A DNA stretch of 64,000 bases. Source: Owenia fusiformis. Its lineage: Eukaryota; Annelida; Polychaeta; Sabellida; Oweniidae. The notes beneath the pieces were generated by a model. That model was given only the letters and a program-made list of their open reading frames with translations, made no database searches and had not been told where the DNA came from. The stretch lies in contig CAIIXF020000010.1 of the NCBI GenBank assembly GCA_903813345.2, positions 31,898,425-31,962,424 of the forward strand, given 5' to 3'. Shown piece by piece: positions 34,181 to 43,332 of the stretch. The translations under genes were made by a program, and so were the position numbers. Position 1 is the stretch's first letter; each line of letters opens with the position of its first letter.

Positions 34181-34549
34181 GTCAAATATGTTATCAAGCC
34201 TACATTCTTTAGTATGCACTACTGCTGCATATTCAGCAATGTTGTTGGAATAACTTATGTCTCTAAGCCCACTTAAACGATATATAACAAATCACAGAAG
34301 TATGGTTTTACTCCATGTATTTAGGAAATCTCCATATTGGTGGTGCATAGTCTCGAAACTCCCTCTCCTAGTCTGAAACCGAAACAATTGGGAGTCATAA
34401 TTTATTTCATATTACTAACTTTCAAGTACTATTCAACAAATAAGTACAGGGCCTATGCCAAAGCAGTATTGGCCTTGTTGGTTACAATTTCATTAGTAGG
34501 TAACAATGCAAATATGATAGATATAAAACGATATATAATGTATTTTTAT

Positions 34550-34700
34550 AAGGCAAAGTTATAAAGGCTCATATCATGTATATTACAATCTTTCATAGAT
34601 ATAAATATATCATTCATGAAAATATTGAATAGAATGGGTTCTAAAATACTACCTTGAGGGGTTCCATGCAAGTGACCCTTCAATTTGCATCATTTTGACC
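34550..34700 (-). pseudogene. LINE reverse transcriptase motif-B fragment
   Basis: Minus strand LHGTPQGSILEPILFNIFMN is RT motif B of a non-LTR element. A stop follows within 30 codons and the catalytic FADD box is not recognisable. Only about 150 bp are identifiable. Confidence 0.55.
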
Positions 34701-35432
34701 AATTTAGACTCTTTGTCTTCTGTTTGTTTGTTTACGTCCTGTTTATGTAGAGGTATTTTTGTAACTGACTTACAACTTGTTACCTGCTGTGTTCAGTTCA
34801 GTTCTGTGTCTTTATCTCCTCCACACAGGTGAAGATTTAAACATTACATATAATTACAGACAATTCACATTAACAGATTATTTACATTTGTACATATTAA
34901 TTGTTACATATAAATTTACATTTAGAGTTTTTACATTTCTGTTTGTTTGATTACTGTTTTCACCATTAGATCAATGTAATATGCACTATTCAATAGGAAC
35001 TGTTCAATTGTACCATCTTGGCAATTTTGAAGTACATCAGTCGTGCTTCCTAATAACGTTTCTACTATAATATCTTCCATAGACATAATAAGGACAATTT
35101 TTCTCTCTTGGAATGTTGGCAGAAAAAACTTTCCTTATCAATAAATGCGTCCTCTATTCTCTGATCGGTTAATCTCCAACTGTTTTATTTTTTTGAGCGT
35201 GCAAATGATTCCAGGTGATTAATCCTGATCTTGTCTATACTTTCAAAGTTTTCAGCATAAACATCAGCGCGACTCTCAAATGTACATCCCGACACTTCTA
35301 TATTGTTAATTATATCCTTCAAATATTGAACGGAAAAAGCGGTGGCATTGCTGGTTTAGAAGTACTCGTTGATCTTATAATTTTTGTTGCAATAGTACTG
35401 ATGACCACCTGTTTCATAATATGAGTAATGAC

Positions 35433-35659
35433 CGCACATGAGTGGATGTTCCCATCATCGACGCAACTGAAGTTAGTATTGGGGTAAATAGGAAATCGAT
35501 CGGCACTTGTAGTGCTTCAGACTGGCACTCCATGTAGTGCCTCATATATGGCTTACACATCTTCTTCCATTCGGCATCAATACTTATTGCTGCCCTTTGT
35601 CTATCCTCTATTTTTTGCCTTGTCAACTGAGGACCGAGAGATTTGATTTTGAGAGACAT
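35433..35659 (-). CDS. DUF3987-like exon (primase/helicase-associated domain)
   Basis: From an ATG at 35659 the frame reads LGPQLTRQKIEDRQRAA and then ECQSEALQVPIDFLFTPILT, SVASMMGTSTHVR. The Q-V-P-x-D-F...L...AS-x-x-G pattern matches the N-terminal part of DUF3987, a domain of replication proteins in mobile elements and of uncharacterised multicopy eukaryotic proteins. The frame stays open upstream to 35890, but that part is low-complexity. A possible weak donor (GTCATT) follows THVR at 35432. The ATPase core that should follow is not found in the next kilobase on this strand. Confidence 0.4.
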
Positions 35660-36179
35660 CGTTTGTACTTGTACGTTTGTTAATGATGAAAAGTCGAATG
35701 ATAAGTGAGAGACTGATTTTATTTCAAATATTTGATGTAGAATGTTATGAGGCATCACTGACTTGATGAGAAGTCGAGCATGAAAAAACTTCAAGAGATT
35801 TTTTTTTATACATAAATTTATTCCTTTAGTTAACAATAATAGACATGCAATTGATTTCCAATAAAAAACATTAGCAGCAATTTTAGACAATATGAATAGG
35901 AATGCATTAACATTTAAAAATTTATCAAAGTAATGTTATAACTCATATAAGAAACTATAATTCCATGGGCCAGGGACGAGTTAAACACATGCATGCAAAA
36001 ATTAGCCAATTTGGCTCAAATTTTGATTCACAAAATGACTCATTAGTTATATTATTTTTTCATTTATTGAATTATCTAAATCTTCATCACCATACAAAAG
36101 AACTGAATTTTGTCAATTTTGTTCAAACTCTGAACCATAAGATGAAGATCTGAAGTTAGCAGTCCTGCAAATAAAGTTT

Positions 36180-36370
36180 CACACTAGTTTACAAGCAGAG
36201 GACATTTTAAGATAAAATGAGAAGGTTTTTGTGGTAATCCACATTTACAAAAGGGATCTCTAACACTGGTAATATTATGAGCATATAGCTGCGATTTTAA
36301 AAGAAGATGCACTCTGAGTTTGTTAAAAGCACATTCAACATTGACACATTGCCAAGCCTTACTTGAGTAC
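36180..36370 (-). pseudogene. LINE C-terminal zinc-knuckle fragment
   Basis: The minus strand reads VRDPFCKCGLPQKPSHFILK and CPLL: the C-x-C-G...H...C-P motif at the C terminus of many non-LTR retrotransposon proteins. A stop follows shortly. Confidence 0.55.
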
Positions 36371-37770
36371 CAATTTGCATCATAATGAGATGTCGTACAG
36401 CGTCAATATTAGCATCATTCATTCTCTTCTGAATATTGCCCTTTGTTTGAATGTAGATAAAAGCCAACTTCCTCTACTCCTTTAAGTACATTCATGTCAT
36501 CAACCAGATAAAGTTGATATTGAACAGACTTCAATTTCTAACACAATGGTCCCTCTGCAGATTCTCAAGCGGTTTCTTTTCGATTTTTACTTTTTTAAGC
36601 ATACTGCCATGGCCACCACCTATAAATTACCCCACTGCCTTGGGGACTGAGTTTAAATGACAATGTTCATTTTTGTGAAACTAATTTTAGGTGCCATTGA
36701 AGTTAACAGGAAATGACAAACAAAAAATGACAAAACCATGCTAGATTTTGAAAATTTTTTGAACCAAGATAACAGAGTTCTGTTTGGACCTCCAGTCAGT
36801 TTAACTAGTTCCACATATCATTTACATGACCGGAAACACAATGAAAATGGTCAGAATGACCATGAACATGATGAAATAACCTTTTCAGCCCTCTGAAAAT
36901 GTGACTGAAAAAAAGCTAAAAGTAGGTGCTCAGGAAAAGTCAATGAACAGAATCTTGTGATTTTATCAGAAAATGTGTCGAATATATTTCTCTAAATGAT
37001 ACAGCCTTTGAAATTTTTAAAAATGGTCTGAAACAATAATGGCTGTAGTAAAAAGGAAAATAGATAGATTTTCAATTCAGTTTTTTTCATTTTTTCTTTT
37101 TCTAAGAATGACTACATGAAGGATACTCATTGGCTCGTGTTGTTTTTTGGTTATACATTGTACAAAAGCTTGTCATTTCTTAGGCTGATAAATAAATCTA
37201 ACCTCACTCTTGATACATTGTTGCATTGCATTTACCGAGTACCAGTGTGGCATTGATAGAAATTATTGAAGGGGGAGGGGTCCTCTCCTGTAATTTTTGG
37301 TGCTTGTTGACAGGGCTCTGCTAGTGGCCATGTATTCCATTCATCACAGATTCATTATTGATTATTCTCACATAGCCATCAAGTCCTTTGTGTATCATAT
37401 TAGTATTGTAAGGAATAGAAAATTTAGAATGGCAAAATGAATACTTAAATAATTCAATGTGTTGAAGAATGAATTTAGGTCAACTTAAATGGACCTAGGT
37501 GAATCATTTCCGTATGTTAATGGTCATTGTTGAAGACTGCTCAGCTATAGTATCTTTGAGTAGATTGTCCAAGCTGTTAGATTTAATTTTATGAGTTTTA
37601 GGTTTAAAGTTTTTTATTATCATTTAAACAAAACAAATTACAAACACAGCAAGGGCCGAAGCAATGCATTATTGGCCCTGGTAGTCAAGAATTTATATAA
37701 TGTAAAGTGAAGTTGCAATGAGATTTAAGGATCAACTCGGTAATGCAGAACAGTATATAAGAATAAAAAC

Positions 37771-38349
37771 TTACTCATTTAAAATAGTAACAATTAACTG
37801 CAGAAAACCTGCAGTCATTTCAACAATTTTCTGATTTGTCAGATACGATAATGAGCAATCACCGTATAACAAATAATTTACCCTGTCTTGCTGTCTGAGT
37901 TGACCAAACACGGTCAAATCAAAGGATGGCAGTTCCCCAAGTTCTTCCAAAAACAAGTTTCGCTGAACAATGAATAGAGGGCAGTGTAATAATAGGTGCA
38001 TTGTAGACTGTGATTTAAAGCCACAATTACAACTTGGAATATCAATGTTTCTAAAATTATGTGTGAATAAATGCTGCCTAAAAATAAAGTCACATCGAGT
38101 CTTATTCAAAGTTGATTCTGTCTTCCTATCAAGATGCAATTTTGGAGTAGGTAGCTTTATTTTAGAATTTTGAATATGTTTCCTCAGGTTAAACTTAAAA
38201 CAATTTCTAGATTGGATAGCTTTCAAATCACCAGGCAGTTTCTCCCATGCTGTTATACAAGATATCACTGTACCCTTTCTGATCTTGGCCTTACAGTGAG
38301 CTGGTATTCTGAAAGATCTGACTCTGCGTAACCGATTTCCATTATTCAT
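37771..38349 (-). pseudogene. LINE ORF2 C-terminal region, 5'-truncated
   Basis: A 192-residue open frame on the minus strand. It starts with VRSFRIPAHCKAKIRKGTV and AWEKLPGDLKAIQS, the thumb-like tail after RT, and continues to IDIPSCNCGFKSQSTMHLLL followed by HCPLF, the C-terminal zinc-knuckle of LINE proteins. No RT catalytic motifs lie upstream, so the copy is 5'-truncated, as is usual after incomplete reverse transcription. It is distinct from the LINE at 27.8-29.9 kb. Confidence 0.65.
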
Positions 38350-38829
38350 TACATTATGATTTCTATATAAAGAAAAGGCCTGAGTAGTATGAGTAGTTTA
38401 ATATTTTTAAATCATTGTGTTTGACTGTTCCTCACCCATTCATATTTGTATTTGATTTGTTTTCCCTCACACTGCCTCATGAAAGAAAGCAGAGGTTTTC
38501 TGCCTCAAGACAGATATAGAAACTCCAACCCTTACCACCTTGATGCTCCTTTAATTTATTTAAGGCTCATGAAGCTATTTCGTATTGCTGTTTTTTATTT
38601 ACAATTTAGAGCTGGAAACAAAATATTCATCTATCAATACTAGTCTTTTATTCACATGGTTTACTGATTGTCAAATAAGTATTTAGAAGAAGATGACAAA
38701 TGAATTTTTTCATTTGGGACTTTTGAGATAATTTCTTTATATTTTTCAACATCATCTAACCCTTACAGAAGTTGTTTTTATGTTATAATAACATACTGCT
38801 TTAGATTTGCAATATTTCAATTTATAAAA

Positions 38830-39000
38830 CTTTTTCAAGGTATCAAAAAATGATTTGGGACTACCTCATCCTTGTTATGCAAATTTGCAACAGATAATTA
38901 CTAAATCGTGTGTATAGAGATGTCCCTGTTTCACCAACATATTTAATTTCTTTACATTTTTAACATTTGAGACCAGATACAACATTTTTATTTTCATATA
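38830..39000 (-). pseudogene. Penelope-like GIY-YIG endonuclease fragment
   Basis: The minus strand reads VSGLKC, then KCKEIKYVGETGTSLYTRF, the C-x-x-C...Y-x-G-x-T-G-x-S-L...R-F pattern of the GIY-YIG endonuclease that ends Penelope-like retroelements. A shifted frame continues as NKDEVVPNHF, the expected downstream motif. A stop and the frameshift mark decay. Confidence 0.5.
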
Positions 39001-40304
39001 CTATATACAGATCCACATTTCCCCCAAAAGTCAGAATCAGAAATATATTTACTTATGGCACATGCCCTCTCTTAAGGAACAGGTAACTGCAATGTCATCC
39101 ATTAGATGAAGGTATGATATTCGAATCTCTGACTTTAAGATATTATACCATTTAGCCCTACCTGTTGCCTGCTCGACATATATTCTACGATTCACCACAT
39201 TTGTGGTCTAAACAAATTGAGCTCTGGTAAGTTGTATTTGTGTTCTTTTTACACTAGGTGGGATTACTAAGGTTGCACCAACTCTAACTAGGATCATTCC
39301 AAATCTTGAATCCCTGTCTGCAAGAAGCTGGTCTCTCCTCTCTAGGAAATTGAGAAATGTACTATCTTTTGCAATTAGGCATTACTTGCCTGAAGACATC
39401 ACATTTTTTGGAAACAAAGCTAAAAGTACCACACAGAGTACACCCTACTATGGTGCTTGTAGGCATAGTACAACATAGATTGTAACCTAAGAGAAGGGGT
39501 CTCACAGTTTAAAGACTTCTGAAACAAGGGCAGTATCCCTTATAAAAAATTCAACCTTGAAAGTCCGAATTTAAACCGTTGCACAATCATTGTACAATCA
39601 TTGATCCGATCATTTATGCAACCATGCCAACCGTTACGATGCAACCATTACAATTTTGGTTGTAAACTCATTGAAATGTTGCAATCATATGTAACCATTG
39701 TAAACGCTTGACAATTTTGGTTGCATTTCTTGCAACTGTTTCAATCGAATGCAACCCTTTAAAACTATGGCAATTTTATCTCAAAACAACACAAAATAAT
39801 TATCTTGCTCTTTAAAAAATATATTTCAAATGTGTGTATTTCATGCATACTGTACATTTTTAAATGGTTTGATCAAAAAGATATTTAAAGTATTGAAATA
39901 GTTAAGTAAACTTGTCTTGTGAATGAAAATATATTGAACCAATTTTCATCTAACTTTGAAGGATGGTGATTGTCTAACTCACATGTATATTATCTAGATA
40001 ACAGCAATGCTTAGGCATAGCAAATCCGCCTCGCTGTCATGACTATCATTTTTACAAAATCACTTCACTACTTTTTAAGTTATTGCAAAATCATTTGAAA
40101 AATATTTTGATTGGGTCAAGTCTTGGATTTTACACTTCACTTTGCAATCATCGCAATTATAAAGGAAGGAAGATGTGTCTGGAAGGAAGAAATCCTTCAA
40201 TGGGAAAATAATCTGTTTTGATTTGATATTTTTGATTTGATAGAGAAAATGCAATCAGACATAACAGGATGTGTTTTAAATAATTAAGTCGATAAGCATA
40301 ACTT

Positions 40305-40789
40305 TGTGGAACACGTGGCCCGGTTATTGTTTTCTGTACCATTTATATGTATGTCAATCATAAGTCGGTGTGTGCCTCACATCATGTCATTGGCCAGATC
40401 ACTACCCAATCATCATCTTTGTACATCATTATTTCACATGTAGTATAAAATACCCTGATCATCCCATTTTCATTAGAGTTACTCAGAGCTAGAGGCACAC
40501 ACATACACCTTGAAGATCTTATAATAAAGTTGTTGTGTATTGTACGTATTTGTTACTAGTTCTGTGTTTCCCGACCTCCCCCTCCCGGGGAGGTTGGGGC
40601 TCTCATACCCACATCCCTCGACTTGTAGCAGCTGACCTGTTCCCCCCCCACATCCAGTCCACCTTATGACGGAGCGGCGCGGTGATGCAGAGACCAACAG
40701 ACTCCCCCCCCCCTCAGGTTAAGGTGACCGGACTTGAAGCTGGGACCGGCCCCGGTATAAAGTACAGCACCCCCTCACTCGGTTCTACA
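40305..40789 (+). repeat. 5' LTR
   Basis: 485 bp, TGTGGAACAC...GGTTCTACA. Visible signals: an E-box CACGTG at 40312, a TATA box TATAAAA at 40444-40450 (start of transcription expected near 40474), a polyadenylation signal AATAAA at 40523-40528 followed by a GT-rich stretch, and an 8-bp GC hairpin (ACCTCCCC / GGGGAGGT, 40574-40594) in U5. The small frame in the LTR is not a gene. Confidence 0.93.
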
Positions 40790-40805
40790 TTGGTGGCAGC
40801 GGTCT
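40790..40805 (+). other. candidate primer-binding site
   Basis: Directly after the LTR comes TTGGTGGCAGCGGTC. A TGG start one or two bases after the LTR end is where the primer tRNA 3' end should pair. The word resembles the complement of an animal initiator Met tRNA 3' end but with two mismatches, so the primer is unresolved. Confidence 0.5.
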
Positions 40806-41706
40806 TGGGTGAATCCAGTGCCAGTGTGCTGTACCCGGGGGTCAGGCAGATCAGTGTTCACGTGATCGGCGATGCACGACGTGAAAACCATATCGTTTGC
40901 CGAACCACGAAGCTGCAAGTCAAGATATCACACGAAGCTGAACGTGTAATTTGTCAGGGCACAGACCAGGTAGCAGTACAGAAACCCCTGGGACGTGTAA
41001 GACAGGCGTAGATGCAGGCAGGTTAATAAGGTCAACTCACGAGAACCCTGGGGCAATAAAGCAGCCAGTTTGCGGTCCAGGAAGTGAGCTGACAACCCCT
41101 GAAGCAGTCACACGCAACACATTCGTTTGCCTGTGTAACAAAGGCGAAATATAACTCCCCTATGAAACGACGTGTAGTGGCCCGAGGGTCAGGCCCGATT
41201 GTAAGGAAATGTTTCCAGAACCCCCCCCCCCCCCCCTCGTCTGTGTTTGAATGTCAGGGAAAGTTCAGCGTCTTGAGTCTCTTGCTTATCATAATGATCC
41301 AGAAAGAAAACGAAGTTTCGCAACTATTGTTTGACAGTATTTGATTCAAACAGATATAGCGCTAATGATCTTCTAACGACTGTCTGAGTGGATACTATTG
41401 TGAAAGTAAAGCGACGCATCCCATTGTTTGCACAAACCTCATTAACGACAAATGAGACAATAGACTAATTCGGCTGTCATGGGAGCAAATTAGAGGTATC
41501 AAAAAGGGGCTGGACTTCATGAAAGTTTGCAACAATTGATGTTCGAGGGAGGAGCATGGGCTGACGAGGTGCCTGCAATTAAAGAAGTTACTATATAAGT
41601 GCCGTCGCTGGTTCGACTAATCACTTCTTGATTTCTACTGCCGAGTCAACACCTCGACTTGATCTCTAAGCTACAGCTACCTAAAGCAACACACTTGAAC
41701 ATCACC
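40806..41706 (+). other. gag leader with internal TATA box
   Basis: About 900 bp of leader before the gag ATG. It holds a run of 16 C at 41221-41236 and several short upstream frames. At 41593-41600 TATATAAG is followed 30 bp later by an initiator-like TCACTTC (A at 41623), about 84 bp before the gag start. That spacing fits an internal promoter, which would give a shorter RNA without the leader. This is inference from spacing alone. Confidence 0.45.
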
Positions 41707-43332
41707 ATGCAGAACCCCAATGATCAGCAAGCTAGTTCACTTAGCCCTTCAGCCAAACATGATCACGGTCAGTTAGACGATACAGTGGTTTTCCCAGGCC
41801 TCGGGGGACGCCCCGGTCAGCCTCAGGAGACCCCAGTATCTGAAACAAAATGGCCAACTCATGACACAGAAGGTGCTACATCCGGATACGTTTCCCATGT
41901 ACCTATGGTGTCAACAATGAATCCTGACCCCAGTAAACAGTTCCCACTACCAAAAGATATGTCATCAGATCAATACGCTTTACCCTCGAGCGGATTTGGT
42001 GGTGCAAGGCCCAAAGCTGTACCCTTCCCCGCGCTCAATCAGTCAAAAGTGAAAGATCATGTCGGTGTCCCGTATACTTCTCCATTTAACCAAGACATGT
42101 TCCGACCCGGTTTAGGCCATAACTCTGGACTACAGAACGTCCAGACACCTCGTCGGCGGTTAGAAGACGAGTTGAATCTCTTAGATTCCATTAGAGAATC
42201 AACAAAGCCAGAAGAAAGAAAAGAATTAGACAGACTTCTTTTGAATCACGCCATCGCTTTTGCGGCTGACAGATTATCGACTGGCACAAGGAGAAATTCG
42301 GGAAGCATACATGATGCAGGCTTAATTCAAGCAAACGAGGCACGGGGAGCAAACGGTTCTACGCATAGATGTGCGCCAGGTTATCCACTACATGTACCTG
42401 ATCCAAATGTACCACAGGCAGGAATACAGGGTGGCCATGAAAAGAAGTCAAGATTTAATCCAGACAAGTTTACCGGGGGTGAGACTACATCATGGATGAA
42501 TTACAAAGCACATTTCGAACAATGTGCAGACATAAATCGTTGGTCTTCAGATGAGAAGTACAAGTACTTAGCGGCCTGCCTGAGAGGAAATGCCCTCGAA
42601 GTAATAGCAAATATTCCCCATGACCAGCCTAGATCGTATACTGATCTAGTAGATAGGTTAGAGAGACGATTTGGAACCAGTGGTCAGGCTGCACGTTTCC
42701 TTTCAGAATTACGTACTCGCGTACGCAAAAACGACGAAAAACTTGCTGCATTGGGCCAAGATATTCGTCGATTGACAAATCTTGCTTACCCGGAAATACC
42801 TCTTGATGCAAGGGAAAGATTTGCACGTCAGCATTTCATAGAAGCAATCGACGACCAGGATTTGAGATACCGTGTGTATCAGGCCCCATGCTCTACATTA
42901 GATGAGGCCATCAGAATCTCAATAGAGACAGAAGCATTTCTCGAATCTGACAGGTCCCGTTTCGGAAACCGTAGGCGTACAGATAAACAACGTGACGTCA
43001 GAAGAGTTCACATGAGTGAATTTTACAGCTCTGAAAGTGAAACTGATGACGAAGACGATCGTAGCCAAAGAATTCGTGCTGTTTCTGCAACAAACACTTC
43101 CGATTTGACAGATATGAGGAAGCAAGTAGAGGAAATGCAGAAAGCCATTGATAGACTGACTACAAAGGGGACTCAAAGCTCAAAGTCCTCTGCATTTAAA
43201 ATAACTGGCAAGTGCCACAAATGCGGCGAGAGGGGGCACTGGAAACGTAATTGTACGTCCACCGACGGTGAACAGAACCAGGGAAACGACAGACGATCGA
43301 GCAGCAAGGGCAGCCCTCGGTCGAAACAGTAA
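41707..43332 (+). CDS. gag: Gag polyprotein
   Basis: 541 residues from the ATG at 41707 (context ATCACCATGC); the frame is open further upstream but only with TTG. Gag forms the particle and binds the genomic RNA. After a Pro/Ser/Gln-rich N-terminal part, a capsid-like core runs from about residue 255 (RFNPDKFTGGETTSWMNYK) through YKYLAACLRGNALEVI and the FLSELRTR/ENDLR-like region, then an acidic SESETDDEDD linker. A CCHC zinc knuckle, CHKCGERGHWKRNC (about residues 503-516), ends the nucleocapsid part. The frame stops at 43330-43332, 45 nt after the frameshift heptamer. Confidence 0.92.
   Translation: MQNPNDQQASSLSPSAKHDHGQLDDTVVFPGLGGRPGQPQETPVSETKWPTHDTEGATSGYVSHVPMVSTMNPDPSKQFPLPKDMSSDQYALPSSGFGGARPKAVPFPALNQSKVKDHVGVPYTSPFNQDMFRPGLGHNSGLQNVQTPRRRLEDELNLLDSIRESTKPEERKELDRLLLNHAIAFAADRLSTGTRRNSGSIHDAGLIQANEARGANGSTHRCAPGYPLHVPDPNVPQAGIQGGHEKKSRFNPDKFTGGETTSWMNYKAHFEQCADINRWSSDEKYKYLAACLRGNALEVIANIPHDQPRSYTDLVDRLERRFGTSGQAARFLSELRTRVRKNDEKLAALGQDIRRLTNLAYPEIPLDARERFARQHFIEAIDDQDLRYRVYQAPCSTLDEAIRISIETEAFLESDRSRFGNRRRTDKQRDVRRVHMSEFYSSESETDDEDDRSQRIRAVSATNTSDLTDMRKQVEEMQKAIDRLTTKGTQSSKSSAFKITGKCHKCGERGHWKRNCTSTDGEQNQGNDRRSSSKGSPRSKQ
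43272..43332 (+). promoter_or_regulatory. -1 programmed frameshift signal (gag/pol overlap)
   Basis: The pol frame is open from 43272, overlapping gag by 61 nt, and pol lies in the -1 frame. Within the overlap, GGGAAAC (43281-43287) sits exactly in register as G GGA AAC in the gag frame, a known X-XXY-YYZ slippery heptamer. Six nt later an 8-bp stem forms: CGATCGAG (43294-43301) with CTCGGTCG (43316-43323), one G-U pair, 14-nt loop. GGGC in the loop (43308-43311) could also pair with GCCC at 43337-43340 to give a pseudoknot. Pol is therefore probably made as a Gag-Pol fusion. Confidence 0.85.

Noticed and set aside
40479-40697. 72-residue minus-strand frame, found again at 49141-49359
   Set aside because: It lies in the LTRs; the two copies are the same because the LTRs are, and the frame has no domain.
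41659-41661. Apparent earlier start of Gag
   Set aside because: The codon is TTG; the first ATG in frame, with good context, is at 41707.
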